A stretch of 64,000 nucleotides of DNA from Lachnospiraceae bacterium UBA7196 (GCA_002490835.1 DKUU01000007.1:89151-153150); one strand, 5' to 3'. Numbered from the stretch's first letter, positions 16,485-25,866 are shown. Notes: generated by a model from the letters alone, not told the origin. Numbers and translations: made by a program.

Positions 16485-17654
16485 ATGCCGATTTTGAAAG
16501 CCTTATTGAAACAATTTTTTGGTGCAAGGTACGAACGAATCGGGAAAAGCCTTGTCGCTTGCCTGATCTTGTTTCTTGCCGTCCGAGCGGCAAAGATTCG
16601 TGTGGAGATTGCGCCGTTTATTTTGTTTTTGACGACAACGGCAGTTTCGGCAGGTGTCATGTGGCAGACGCTTCATGATGCGGGAAATGTGGAGCGTATG
16701 ACGGGGCTGTTTCTGCTGCCTTTTCAGGACGGAGAAATGACGGCTTCTCTGGTATTGATCTATACCTGCTATACGTTAGTGACAAAAACCTTCCCTGTGC
16801 TGGTGCTGTTTTTGGCCGTACAGGAATGGGATGCGCTGCAGATTGCCGTGGCCTTGTTGTGTGCCTGTAATGGATGTGTGACGGCAGCGGCATGGTACGT
16901 CATAGTAAGTGAAGCTTCTCACTCTAAGAAAGGGAAGCAGATGTTTTCAGTGGTTTTATGGTGTGGGGGAATACTTCTGTCCGTATTTTTGGTGGATGAG
17001 ATTGCGCTCTTTACGTTTATTGTGTCGGCAAGTCTGCTGCTAGCTATTATTAGATTATTGAGGGCTGATGCATATGTGTTTTGCAGTCCGGTTTCCGCCA
17101 AACAACTGACCAGACATGGAGGAAGGAGCGGAAGTATATTCCTATATCTGCTGCGTTACCTGTTGACGAATCGGAATTATCTGTGGAATACCGTTGGCCT
17201 GTGCGCAGTGGCGGGTATCCTGCCGATGCTGCTAGGACAGTTTGCGGGAGTGAATGTGATGCCGTTAGGATTTGCCATTCTCTGTTTGAACACGCCGCTT
17301 TGCATCCTGCTGTCCGTTGATCCCGATTTGGAGCAGGCGGTTCGGGTACTGCCCGGACAGGCAGGGCGGTTTTGTACCAGCTACACGCTTTTTATTTTTT
17401 CTGTCAATTTGGCAGTAAGTGGTGTGTATCTGATTAGCTGGCAGGTGCAGCACGGCGGCGTGGGCGGCAGGGAGGTCCTGACTGCTTTGCTGTTTGCATT
17501 GCAAAGCGCGATCCTCTCTGTTCTATTGGAGCGGTTAGCCCCGATCCGTAACTGGAAGATCGAGACTGATCTGTGGCACCACCCGCGAAAATATATCGTG
17601 CCGCTTATGATGCTTCTGATTGCAGGAATGATCGGAATGTGGTTGATGCCATGA
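16485..17654 (+). CDS. ABC transporter permease subunit
   Basis: Hydrophobic protein of 389 residues with about ten membrane segments and no ATPase motifs. GGAGGAG lies just before ATG 16485, and the gene follows the ATPase by 3 bases. It shows no recognisable family motif that would fix the substrate; the operon order (small membrane protein, ATPase, permease) is typical of ABC-2-type exporters or immunity transporters in Firmicutes. No clear terminator was seen in the 142 bases before the next gene. Confidence 0.82.
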   Translation: MPILKALLKQFFGARYERIGKSLVACLILFLAVRAAKIRVEIAPFILFLTTTAVSAGVMWQTLHDAGNVERMTGLFLLPFQDGEMTASLVLIYTCYTLVTKTFPVLVLFLAVQEWDALQIAVALLCACNGCVTAAAWYVIVSEASHSKKGKQMFSVVLWCGGILLSVFLVDEIALFTFIVSASLLLAIIRLLRADAYVFCSPVSAKQLTRHGGRSGSIFLYLLRYLLTNRNYLWNTVGLCAVAGILPMLLGQFAGVNVMPLGFAILCLNTPLCILLSVDPDLEQAVRVLPGQAGRFCTSYTLFIFSVNLAVSGVYLISWQVQHGGVGGREVLTALLFALQSAILSVLLERLAPIRNWKIETDLWHHPRKYIVPLMMLLIAGMIGMWLMP

Positions 17655-17796
17655 AAAACGAAGATATTAAGATATCCTTAAGTTGATTGCGATTCGGTCA
17701 AAAATGTGATAGTTTTAAGACAGAAACTGTAAGTATTGATTTGAAGATAATTGAAATAATAATGCTAGTAACGAAAGGAAAAGGACGGGGATACTT

Positions 17797-18960
17797 ATGA
17801 AGAGCAGGCTCTATTATGTACTGTATTTTTTGTATGCTGTTGTGGTGGCCTTTGTTTTGTACTTAAACGGCGTATTGACGGGGGAGTGGAGTTCCTATCC
17901 CAATCTGGTCATCAATCTGGTGTTTCTGGTCATTATCGGGATTTTGTTCGTGATCTCGTCCGTCAGCTTCGGCAGGCTCAACAGGGTCACCTACGAGCTG
18001 GAGGACGTCATGCTCCGGCTGCGGAAGGAGTATAAGGAGGCGAGCGGGAAAAATCTCTGGGAGAATTATAAGGATAATGCCAAGCTGTTCGAATCAAAAG
18101 AATTGCAGCAAGCGTATGATAAGTACTGCCTGCGGGTAAAAAGCACAAGGACAAAGCGGGGCGCCGACCCTTCCTGCGATCTGGGAGAATATATCAACGA
18201 GGATCTTCTGGACCGGGTGGGCATGAACTTTTTTAATTCCGGTATGTCCGGGACGCTTACGGGATTGGGAATCTTGGGCACGTTTCTCGGCTTGTCCATG
18301 GGGCTTGGAGCGTTCAGTGGGGACGATATCTTTACGATTTCTGACAATGTGGGTTCTCTGCTTTCGGGCATGAAGGTGGCCTTTCACACGTCGGTGTACG
18401 GCATTCTGTTTTCACTGGTATTCAACGTCGTTTATCGGAGCATTATGTCGGATGCTTATGAAGTGTTGGATGAGTTTTTGAGCGTGTTCCGCCAGACCGC
18501 ACAGCCGTTTGGCTTTAAAGAGGATGAAAATGCGGCGACTATGCTCGTCTATCAGGCGGGGATGGCCAATTCCCTAAAGCAGATGCTTGAACTACTGAAA
18601 GGAAATGCGGCGGAGCAGACGGCGGGCGTGGAGCGCATCGTAGACAAGTTTACCGCGCAGATGCAGACGGCGCTGGATACGGATTTTCAGAAGCTTGGAA
18701 ATACCTTAAAGAGTGCGGGAGAATCGCAGGCAGTCAGCGCGAAAAACGCCGCGGAGATGGTGGAGGCGGTTACCGCTTTGGTGGAGGTCAACCGAAACGT
18801 GCAGGAGGCGCTTTTAAAGGTGATGGAACGGCAGGAAGCATTTGCAGGGGAACTTGCCGAGCAGAAGAAAATGCTGGCGGATGCCTGCAGCGATATGAGT
18901 GATGAGATAAGCAGTCAGATATTCACTTTTGAACAGATGAGGAATTTGTATGAAAAGTAG
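17797..18960 (+). CDS. MotA/TolQ/ExbB-family proton channel protein, ZorA-like
   Basis: Membrane protein of 387 residues. Two N-terminal membrane helices (about 5-25 and 35-58), a cytoplasmic region, then two conserved helices around 145-175 and 195-220 with GTLTGLGILGTFLGLSMGL, the motif shared by MotA, TolQ, ExbB and ZorA. The C-terminal 150 residues are predicted long helices rich in Gln, Glu and Ala, resembling the long cytoplasmic tail of ZorA. The stop overlaps the start of the MotB-like gene by 11 bases. Zorya defence needs ZorC/ZorD or ZorE; none is found adjacent, so this is an orphan pair. It could also be a non-defence ion-driven motor. Confidence 0.82.
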   Translation: MKSRLYYVLYFLYAVVVAFVLYLNGVLTGEWSSYPNLVINLVFLVIIGILFVISSVSFGRLNRVTYELEDVMLRLRKEYKEASGKNLWENYKDNAKLFESKELQQAYDKYCLRVKSTRTKRGADPSCDLGEYINEDLLDRVGMNFFNSGMSGTLTGLGILGTFLGLSMGLGAFSGDDIFTISDNVGSLLSGMKVAFHTSVYGILFSLVFNVVYRSIMSDAYEVLDEFLSVFRQTAQPFGFKEDENAATMLVYQAGMANSLKQMLELLKGNAAEQTAGVERIVDKFTAQMQTALDTDFQKLGNTLKSAGESQAVSAKNAAEMVEAVTALVEVNRNVQEALLKVMERQEAFAGELAEQKKMLADACSDMSDEISSQIFTFEQMRNLYEK

Positions 18961-19873
18961 ACAGAGGGACAGGGAGGCGTTCAGGGAACACAGTTTTTGG
19001 CAGTCTTACTCGGATATGATGGCCGCGCTGCTGCTGATCTTTATTTTAATGATCGCGATCACCCTTGCTATATACCGACAAAAAACAAACGATCTGGAGC
19101 AGACGAGGCTGGCGCTTAATACGGCGCAGAGCGAGCTGGACGAGACGATAAAGGATTTGGAGCTTTCCAAGGCGGAATTGGAGAAGTCCAACGAGGAACT
19201 GGAGTCCTCTTTGGCGCAATTACAGCAGGCATACGAGCAGGCGGCCCTGACGCAGGAAGAACTAAATAAGGCCTATCTGGAGATTGAGAATGCCAGACAG
19301 GAATTGACGACGACGAAGCAGGAGCTGCAGGACATTGTCGGCATCCGCACGGATATTATTGGGGCGCTGCAGTCCGCGTTCAGTAATTCCACGATGAAGG
19401 TAGATGCCCAGACGGGGTCCATTACCTTTTCTTCTGATGTGCTTTTCCGCTATAACAGCGCTTCCCTCACCGCGGACAGCCGGGACACCTTAAAGAACGT
19501 GATCCCGATGTATCTGGATGTGCTGCTGCAGGATCAGTTCCGCGGCTATATCGCGGAGATCATTATCGAGGGGCATACGGATACGGACGGCGGCTACCAG
19601 AGCAACATGGAGTTGTCCTATGAGCGTGCCAAGGCGGTGGCAGATTTTTGCCTGAACAAGAGAAACGGGCTTGGCGAAACGGAGATCGAACAATTACAGA
19701 AACTGCTCACTGTCAACGGGAAATCGTGGAGCAATCCGGTCTATCTGAAGGACGCTTCCGGTAATCCAACGGAAGAAGTGGATATGCCGGCCTCCAGAAG
19801 GGTGGAGATCAAATTCCGTCTGAAGGAGGATGAGGTGATCGAGAAGATCGCGGGGGTTTTGGAGCAGGAGTAA
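18950..19873 (+). CDS. OmpA/MotB-family peptidoglycan-binding motor protein, ZorB-like
   Basis: Protein of 307 residues. A short cytoplasmic start with FWQSYSDMMAALLLIFILM (about 16-34) contains the single membrane helix with the Asp expected to carry protons in MotB/ZorB. A coiled coil of Glu/Leu/Gln heptads covers about 45-135. The OmpA-like domain fills 150-300, with IIEGHTDTDGGYQSNMELS and RAKAV, the peptidoglycan-binding signature. It overlaps the MotA-like gene. The two would form a 5:2-type stator anchored to the wall. No secreted or nuclease effector gene is adjacent. Confidence 0.85.
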   Translation: MKSRQRDREAFREHSFWQSYSDMMAALLLIFILMIAITLAIYRQKTNDLEQTRLALNTAQSELDETIKDLELSKAELEKSNEELESSLAQLQQAYEQAALTQEELNKAYLEIENARQELTTTKQELQDIVGIRTDIIGALQSAFSNSTMKVDAQTGSITFSSDVLFRYNSASLTADSRDTLKNVIPMYLDVLLQDQFRGYIAEIIIEGHTDTDGGYQSNMELSYERAKAVADFCLNKRNGLGETEIEQLQKLLTVNGKSWSNPVYLKDASGNPTEEVDMPASRRVEIKFRLKEDEVIEKIAGVLEQE

Positions 19874-19933
19874 GCTTCACGTGAAAACCGGAACTGCTGA
19901 AAGGAAACTTGCTCAGAGTGAAAGGTAATTAGA

Positions 19934-20509
19934 ATGATATTAGAAACGGAACGCCTGATTCTAAGAAGGTTTACGGAGAAGGACATGGAAGCCCTTTTTC
20001 TTATTTTGAAAGATGAAGAAGTGAATCAGTTTCTGCCGTGGTATCCTGTGAAAAATTTGGATGAAACAAAGAAATTTTATGAGGAACGATATGCTTCAAA
20101 ATATGCGCAAGCGCAGGCATATGCCTATGCAATCTGTTTGAAAGAAGATAATTTTCCTATTGGGTACATTAAAGTTGACATGGAAGAACACCATGACTTT
20201 GGATATGGACTGCGTAAGGAATTTTGGTATAGGGGAATTGTTACAGAAGCAGGAAAGGCAGTAGTAGAACAAGTAAAAAATGATGGATTGCCCTATATTA
20301 CGGCAACCCATGACAGAAATAATCCAAGAAGCGGCAACGTTATGAAAAAAGTGGGTATGAAATATTGCTATTCCTATGAAGAACAATGGCAGCCAAAAGA
20401 TTTTCCTGTCATATTCAGAATGTATCAGCTCAACTTTGACGGCAACACGGATTTTGTATATAAAAAATATTGGAATGAGTCTGAAAATCATTTTGTTGAG
20501 CAAATATAG
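19934..20509 (+). CDS. GNAT family N-acetyltransferase (RimJ/RimL-like)
   Basis: Acetyltransferase of 191 residues. The start ILETERLILRRFTEKDMEALF and the central Asn-rich DRNNPRSGNVMKKVGMKYCYS match the RimJ/RimL-like GNAT family, which uses acetyl-CoA to modify a protein N terminus or small molecule. GAAAGG precedes the ATG. It is more AT-rich than the motor genes before it. It is not linked to any toxin partner. The substrate is not visible. Confidence 0.88.
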   Translation: MILETERLILRRFTEKDMEALFLILKDEEVNQFLPWYPVKNLDETKKFYEERYASKYAQAQAYAYAICLKEDNFPIGYIKVDMEEHHDFGYGLRKEFWYRGIVTEAGKAVVEQVKNDGLPYITATHDRNNPRSGNVMKKVGMKYCYSYEEQWQPKDFPVIFRMYQLNFDGNTDFVYKKYWNESENHFVEQI

Positions 20510-20584
20510 TTCGACAAAAACATAAATAAAAATGGTTAATAATAGCAAAGAACATGTTGAGTCCAAGTGATTCCTATATAGGAG

Positions 20585-20613
20585 TTGACATTATGTTTTC
20601 ATCCTGTTAGAAT
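20585..20613 (+). promoter_or_regulatory. Strong promoter for the TetR gene
   Basis: TTGACA (20585-20590) and TAGAAT (20608-20613) are spaced by 17 bases. The TetR gene begins about 70 bases downstream. Confidence 0.7.
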
Positions 20614-20683
20614 GAAAGCATGTACTTGCATGAATAAAGAGTCGGTATGAAATTATGGATACTAGAAAGCGGGGAAGCAGGCC

Positions 20684-21259
20684 TTGGATGAAACAAGCCA
20701 GAAAATCATCGACGCGGCTATGTCCTTAGTCAGGGATAAGGGATATGTCGCCACCACCACCAAGGAGATCGCAAAGGCGGCAGGCGTAAACGAGTGTACC
20801 CTGTTCCGCAAGTTTGAGAGCAAGAAGGATATCGTTCTGCAGGGGGCAAATCAGGCAGGCTGGCGGGCAAATGTCGTGCCGGAAATTTTTAAAAATGTGG
20901 TGTGGGAACTGGAAACGGATGTGGAAATGTTCATGCGGGCATACATTGACAGGATGACGCCGGATTTCGTCAATCTGTCGATCGGGTTAAGGGCGCCGCA
21001 GCTCTATGAGGAGACGAAGCAGCTGATTATGAAAGTCCCGCAGGCATTTCTTGAGTCCTTTACCAATTATCTGCAGCAGATGTGCAGGAAGGGAAAGATA
21101 CCGGAGAAGGACTTTCAGGCGCTGGCAATGACGGTATTTTCGGCAACGTTCGGTTATACGTTTTTGAACGCTTCTTTTGGCAAAGAGCTGACGGATGTGG
21201 AAAAGGAGGCGTATATCAAAGAGAGCGTGCAGATGTTTGTGAAAGGGTTGGGACAGTAA
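20684..21259 (+). CDS. TetR/AcrR-family transcriptional regulator
   Basis: Repressor of 191 residues. The N-terminal helix-turn-helix spans about 5-50 (KIIDAAMSLVRDKGYVATTT...CTLFRKFESKKDI). The rest is an all-helical ligand domain. The start is TTG 20684 with GGGGAAG upstream; no ATG is in frame before the helix-turn-helix. It has its own strong promoter. The next gene, acetolactate synthase, starts 158 bases downstream and could be a target, but no operator was identified. Confidence 0.88.
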   Translation: MDETSQKIIDAAMSLVRDKGYVATTTKEIAKAAGVNECTLFRKFESKKDIVLQGANQAGWRANVVPEIFKNVVWELETDVEMFMRAYIDRMTPDFVNLSIGLRAPQLYEETKQLIMKVPQAFLESFTNYLQQMCRKGKIPEKDFQALAMTVFSATFGYTFLNASFGKELTDVEKEAYIKESVQMFVKGLGQ

Positions 21260-21417
21260 GGAGACAAACGGTTAGACAGGTTTTTGCAATTCAGGAACGG
21301 ACTTTGCGAAAGAGACCGGGTTGACGGATTACGGAGTTGGCGCTGTCATGGGGCAATGCCAAAAAATAATCAATACGCAAGCAAGTACACGCATTACGAC
21401 GGAAAGGCGGTAAAACC

Positions 21418-23139
21418 ATGAAACAGATAACGGGTGCGGATTTATTGGTAAAAGCATTAAAGGCAGAAAAGGTGGATACGCTGTTTGCATATCCGGGCGG
21501 GCAGGCGATAGACCTGTTTAATGCCCTCTATGGGGAAAAGGACATCGATGTAATCCTGCCCCGTCATGAGCAGGGTCTGATCCACGCGGCGGACGGTTAC
21601 GCGCGTTCCACGGGGAAGGTCGGCGTCTGCCTTGTGACCAGCGGGCCGGGGGCGACGAACCTTGTGACCGGGATCGCGACGGCAAACTATGACAGCGTTC
21701 CGCTGGTATGCTTTACGGGACAGGTGCCGACTCATCTGATCGGGCATGACGCGTTTCAGGAAGTCGATATTGTCGGGATCACGCGGAGCATCTGCAAATA
21801 TGCGGTAACGGTGAAAAGGAGAGAAGATCTGGCGGAAACGATCAAAAGGGCGTTTCATATGGCAAAGACGGGAAAGCCGGGCGTGGCAGTGGTAGATTTG
21901 CCGAAAGATATCCAGAAAGCATACGGAAGCAACGCGTATCCACAAGAGATATCGATTGGGAGCAGTCAGCCGCCGTTAGCCACATATAAGGAGCAGATCG
22001 ATAAAGCGATGGAACTGTTGAATCATGCCCAAAAGCCCTTGTTCCTGCTCGGCGGCGGCGTGAACATAGCCCGCTCAAACAAGGAAATGACACAGCTTGC
22101 ACAGCTGACGGGCGTTCCCGTGGTCACGACCATTATGGGAAAGGGGGCGATTCCCACAACGCACAGCCTCTATGTCGGCAATTTGGGGATTCACGGGAGT
22201 TTTGCTGCCAATTGGGCGGTCAGTCACTGCGACGTCCTCTTTTCCATCGGCACACGCTTCAATGACCGCATCACGGGAAAGACGGAAACATTTGCGGCAG
22301 GGGCGAAGACTATCCATATTGATATTGAAAAGACTTGCATTTCACGAAATATTACGGCTGATATTCCGATCGTGGCTGACGCGAAAGAAGCAATTTCTTT
22401 CTTATTGGAAAAGGCAAAGCCTCTTTCTGTATCCGCTTGGGTTGCGGAAATCAACTGTCTGAAACGGGAGTATCCGATTGCTATGGAAAAGAACGGCTTG
22501 ACGCCGCAGATGGTGATCGAGGCTGTAAATGAAATGTTTGCGGACGCTGTGATTGCGACCGATGTGGGGCAGAATCAGTTGTGGGCGACACAGTTTCTTT
22601 CGCTTGACAAAAACAGACAGATGCTGACGTCGGGCGGTCTGGGAACGATGGGGTATGGACTGCCTGCGGCGATTGGGGCAAAACTCGGTAATCCGCATAA
22701 AACTGTAATTGTCATCACGGGCGACGGCGGGATGCAGATGAATCTTCAGGAAATAGCGACCGCTGTCGTTTACGAGCTGCCGATTATCATCTGCATCCTG
22801 AACAACGGTTATCTGGGGAATGTGCGCCAATGGCAGGAAATGTTTTATGACAGAAGGTATGTAAGTACCTGTATGCGTTATCGCAGAGGCTGTGAAACGG
22901 GCTGTAATCATCCAAATCGGGAATGCCCGGCGTATACGCCTGATTTTGTCAGACTGGCGGAAAGTTATGGGGCGAAGGGAATCCGCGTCACGAAGGCGGA
23001 GGAGATCAAGGCGGCGTTTGCGCGCGCGGGAGAGAATACGAAAGCGCCCACCGTTATTGAATTTATCATTGACAGGGAAGTAAACGTGATGCCCATCGTT
23101 CCGCCGGGGAATGCGCTTGATGAGATGATACTGGGATGA
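21418..23139 (+). CDS. ilvB: Acetolactate synthase large subunit-like, thiamine-diphosphate enzyme
   Basis: Catalytic subunit of 573 residues, the first step of branched-chain amino acid synthesis, joining two pyruvates or pyruvate and 2-ketobutyrate. The N domain has the catalytic glutamate in ILPRHEQGLIHAADGYAR (about 43-60). The thiamine diphosphate motif GDGGMQMNLQEI...NNGYLGNV lies near 440-472. An insertion near 485-505 carries four cysteines (CMRYRRGCETGCNHPNREC) between the FYDRRY strand and the PDFVRLAESYG helix. No ilvN, ilvC or ilvD gene is adjacent and no T-box is visible. A catabolic or glyoxylate-carboligase-like role is possible; the overall match to IlvB is strong. Confidence 0.88.
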   Translation: MKQITGADLLVKALKAEKVDTLFAYPGGQAIDLFNALYGEKDIDVILPRHEQGLIHAADGYARSTGKVGVCLVTSGPGATNLVTGIATANYDSVPLVCFTGQVPTHLIGHDAFQEVDIVGITRSICKYAVTVKRREDLAETIKRAFHMAKTGKPGVAVVDLPKDIQKAYGSNAYPQEISIGSSQPPLATYKEQIDKAMELLNHAQKPLFLLGGGVNIARSNKEMTQLAQLTGVPVVTTIMGKGAIPTTHSLYVGNLGIHGSFAANWAVSHCDVLFSIGTRFNDRITGKTETFAAGAKTIHIDIEKTCISRNITADIPIVADAKEAISFLLEKAKPLSVSAWVAEINCLKREYPIAMEKNGLTPQMVIEAVNEMFADAVIATDVGQNQLWATQFLSLDKNRQMLTSGGLGTMGYGLPAAIGAKLGNPHKTVIVITGDGGMQMNLQEIATAVVYELPIIICILNNGYLGNVRQWQEMFYDRRYVSTCMRYRRGCETGCNHPNRECPAYTPDFVRLAESYGAKGIRVTKAEEIKAAFARAGENTKAPTVIEFIIDREVNVMPIVPPGNALDEMILG

Positions 23140-23179
23140 GGGAGGCGAAAACGGTTGTTCAGCAATCAAAATTTTGCTG

Positions 23180-23208
23180 TTGGATATTAGCAGAAATGAT
23201 ATTATAAT
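23180..23208 (+). promoter_or_regulatory. Promoter for the XRE regulator
   Basis: TTGGAT (23180-23185) and TATAAT (23203-23208) are spaced by 17 bases. The likely start codon is at 23384, so the leader would be about 170 bases. Confidence 0.6.
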
Positions 23209-23383
23209 GACAGACAGGTAAAGCGTTAAATCTGGAGAATGCCACGCAAAGTAGCGGGAAAAAGCAAAATGTAAGCTGAAATCGCTGGTCATGCAAAACG
23301 CACTTTCCTATACTGAAATTTGTCAACGGGCAGTAAGTCCATTGGCGGACACTTTACGCATTGACAGAACAGGGAGGACGCAT

Positions 23384-24271
23384 ATGACTTTTGCAGAAAA
23401 ACTCAAAACACTTCGCAAGCAGGCAAAAATGTCACAGGAGCAGCTGGCAGAAAAGCTCGGCGTATCCAGACAGGCGGTGACCAAATGGGAGACGGATGCG
23501 GGGATTCCCGACATAGAAAACATGATGGCGGTCTCCGCACTGTTTGACATTTCGATTGATGAACTGCTCTCTAATGAAAAGGGAACGAAAAAATCGGCAG
23601 AGTATTTGTATGAGAGCGTCACAGAGTACGATATTGACGAGCCAAAGCGTTATGACATGAAATTTGGCGGAGCAAAGAAATTCTCAATATCAGGCTATGC
23701 GGGGGAAAAGATTTGCGTCCGCCTTGTATCCAATACCATGCCTGCATTGCAAAGTGATTTTAAGGTTAAGATAGACGACGTAAAAAGGCGGATCGATGTG
23801 GATGTAAACCGAAAAAACGGGGTGACGGAAGCGGCGGCAAAGGAAGCGGTCAGTATCTTTGTGCAGATACCGATGCCGTATCTTGGAAAGATTGAGTGCG
23901 CTGTCAACGCAGAAACGGTGGAAGTTCGTGCTTTGCAATGCGACAGCATAGAACTTGATGTTAAGACATCGAATCTTATGCTAAAAGATGTCGTCGGGGC
24001 AGTGGAGATCAACTGTAATCTGGATATGGAAGTGGTCTGTCAATCCTTACAGGGAGAGGTGGCTCTCAATCAGGTGTCGGCAACTTCTAAAATCCATGTT
24101 CCACAGGATGTGGCGTTTACTGCCATTGCGAAGGGCATCGGCACAAGCATAATCTATGAAAAAGACGGGAAGCGGGCGGAGGATTTCAGTGTGCCGGAGG
24201 CGGAAAATGTGATCGAACTAAACGGGATCAGGAGCGAATTGATTATCAGTGCCGATACTTTTGAAAAATAG
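23384..24271 (+). CDS. XRE-family regulator with a DUF4097-like beta-rich C terminus
   Basis: Protein of about 295 residues. Residues 3-58 form an XRE helix-turn-helix (LKTLRKQAKMSQEQLAEKLG...QAVTKWE). The rest, about 85-295, is a repeating beta-strand pattern like adhesin/DUF4097 domains found in Firmicutes. No membrane segment is obvious. ATG 23384 has GGAGG 6 bases before it; the in-frame ATG 23291 has none. A long leader precedes the gene. The target genes and ligand are unknown. Confidence 0.8.
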   Translation: MTFAEKLKTLRKQAKMSQEQLAEKLGVSRQAVTKWETDAGIPDIENMMAVSALFDISIDELLSNEKGTKKSAEYLYESVTEYDIDEPKRYDMKFGGAKKFSISGYAGEKICVRLVSNTMPALQSDFKVKIDDVKRRIDVDVNRKNGVTEAAAKEAVSIFVQIPMPYLGKIECAVNAETVEVRALQCDSIELDVKTSNLMLKDVVGAVEINCNLDMEVVCQSLQGEVALNQVSATSKIHVPQDVAFTAIAKGIGTSIIYEKDGKRAEDFSVPEAENVIELNGIRSELIISADTFEK

Positions 24272-24379
24272 GGATGCCGGAGTGTGTCATTTTTGATATA
24301 TAGGGAGGATATGCTGCTTCGCAAATAAAAGCAGCAGGCGGTTTTGGCAATAAAATAGTCTGGGAGGACGAGATAGATT

Positions 24380-25678
24380 ATGGCAGCTGGAATACTGGAA
24401 ATATTGGAAACGGCGACGATCGCAGTCAGCGGTTTCCTGATTAAAAAGTATGTGTTTTTAGAGTCTGATATGGAGGAAAAGAAACAGCGAATTTTTTATC
24501 TGGTAAGCTTTATTCTGATTGGCATTGTATTTTCAGTATTTGGAAAAGATATGGCAAACGCAGCAGTACTGTTTTTGATTGGGCTGAACATTTGCTTTGG
24601 CAGGAAAAAGCATCGTTTGAGTGGTTTGATTCAGATGATGCCGTTTCCGGGTATTATTAACGGGCTTTTGGTGCCGATTTTGCTGGTGCCGCCATATCTG
24701 TTTGCAATGCAGGAACGGGAAACCTGCATTTATCAATTTTTACTTTATGGTGTATTATGCGCTCTGCTTGTTCTATTCTATGTGAGAGGGAAAAATTGGC
24801 GCAGTTGGTTTCAGGAGAATATGCAGCACAGAAGCCTGCAGAAATCGGAACAATATCTGCTTTGGGTGATCGGGATTTTAATGCTGTTCTTTTCCAACCA
24901 TACGGCAATGCAGATTACGTTGGATGACGGGAACGTGCGGGCGGCAGACAGCATATACGGTCGGGGACTTTCCCCTTTTATCGGGATTACCAGCGTTTCC
25001 GCTTTTGTGATGACGATCACCATCATCGTGCTCATCATGCAGGGCAATAAGCGGGCTTTCTATCACGAGCGGGTCTCCAACATGCAGTCCGGCATGATCC
25101 GGTTCATGGCGGAGGTCGTGGAGAATCGCGATGATAACACAGGAGGTCATATCAAGCGCACGGCGGAATATGTGGAGGGCATTGCCAAGGAATTAAAAAG
25201 GCGGGGAGCATACAATGATATTTTGACGGACAGCTATCTGCGGGATATGATTGTGGCCGCGCCGCTTCACGATATCGGGAAGATACATATACCGGACGCT
25301 GTTTTAAATAAGCCGGGGAGATTGACGGATGAAGAATATGCGGTTATGAAAACACATACCACGGCGGGAGAGGAACTGCTTACCCATGCCAAGGCGGAAC
25401 TTGGGGAATCGGGGTATCTGAATACGGCGGTGGAAATGGCAGCCTATCATCATGAGTGGTGGAACGGTAAGGGTTATCCTTATGGGATCAGCGGAGATGA
25501 AATACCGCTCTGCGCAAGGATCATGGCGGTGGCGGACGTTTTTGACGCGCTGACGTCAAAACGCTGTTATAAAGATGCGATGCCACTGGAAAAGGCGTAT
25601 GCGATCATCAGAGAGGAAAGCGGTACGCATTTTGATCCGGCGGTGGTGGAGGCGTTTTTTGCGGCGGAGAAAACCTGA
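24380..25678 (+). CDS. Membrane HD-GYP domain phosphohydrolase
   Basis: Protein of 432 residues. The N-terminal half has about six membrane helices. The C-terminal half is an HD-GYP domain with HDIGKIHIPDAVLNKPGRLT near 290-309, HH...W near 360 and NGKGYPYG near 370, all expected metal or substrate residues. HD-GYP proteins usually degrade cyclic di-GMP to pGpG or GMP. The N-terminal region carries no recognised sensor fold. GGAGG lies upstream of the ATG. The C-terminal domain is complete and ends in EKT. Activity on c-di-GMP is inferred. Confidence 0.9.
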   Translation: MAAGILEILETATIAVSGFLIKKYVFLESDMEEKKQRIFYLVSFILIGIVFSVFGKDMANAAVLFLIGLNICFGRKKHRLSGLIQMMPFPGIINGLLVPILLVPPYLFAMQERETCIYQFLLYGVLCALLVLFYVRGKNWRSWFQENMQHRSLQKSEQYLLWVIGILMLFFSNHTAMQITLDDGNVRAADSIYGRGLSPFIGITSVSAFVMTITIIVLIMQGNKRAFYHERVSNMQSGMIRFMAEVVENRDDNTGGHIKRTAEYVEGIAKELKRRGAYNDILTDSYLRDMIVAAPLHDIGKIHIPDAVLNKPGRLTDEEYAVMKTHTTAGEELLTHAKAELGESGYLNTAVEMAAYHHEWWNGKGYPYGISGDEIPLCARIMAVADVFDALTSKRCYKDAMPLEKAYAIIREESGTHFDPAVVEAFFAAEKT

Positions 25679-25689
25679 CGGTGCTGCAT

Positions 25690-25830
25690 AAGCATTTCCA
25701 TTTCTCGTATCTTTCAGGCGTTTGATAAATTCAATCCATGTAAGGTCTCTGGCAGAATAGCGGCGGCGGTTCTTTCCGGTGTAAGCAGGCCTTCGTGTAG
25801 AGGTTTGGGTATCAGTTGGCGGAGCCGAGG
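25690..25830 (-). pseudogene. Remnant of a MerR-family regulator gene
   Basis: On the minus strand, KNRRRYSARDLTWIEFIKRLKDT (as two adjacent segments) matches the MerR wing and following helix. In a different frame immediately before it, HEGLLTPERT matches the conserved turn before that wing. The two halves of the motif therefore lie in different frames, and neither end of the gene is present. It is a decayed fragment lying between the HD-GYP gene and the toxin cassette. No function is expected. Confidence 0.55.
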
Positions 25831-25866
25831 TTTGCTTATGCGGGGAGGGTGGGATAAAGATATATC

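Noticed and set aside
17797..19873. Full Zorya defence system
   Set aside because: Only the two membrane subunits are present; adjacent genes are not ZorC, ZorD or ZorE. It is reported as an orphan pair.
21260..21417. Possible T-box or other leader before acetolactate synthase
   Set aside because: I found no T-box sequence, specifier stem or terminator/antiterminator pair.
22402..23292. A 296-codon minus-strand frame opposite acetolactate synthase
   Set aside because: It lies wholly over a well supported gene, has no ribosome binding site and gives no recognisable motif.
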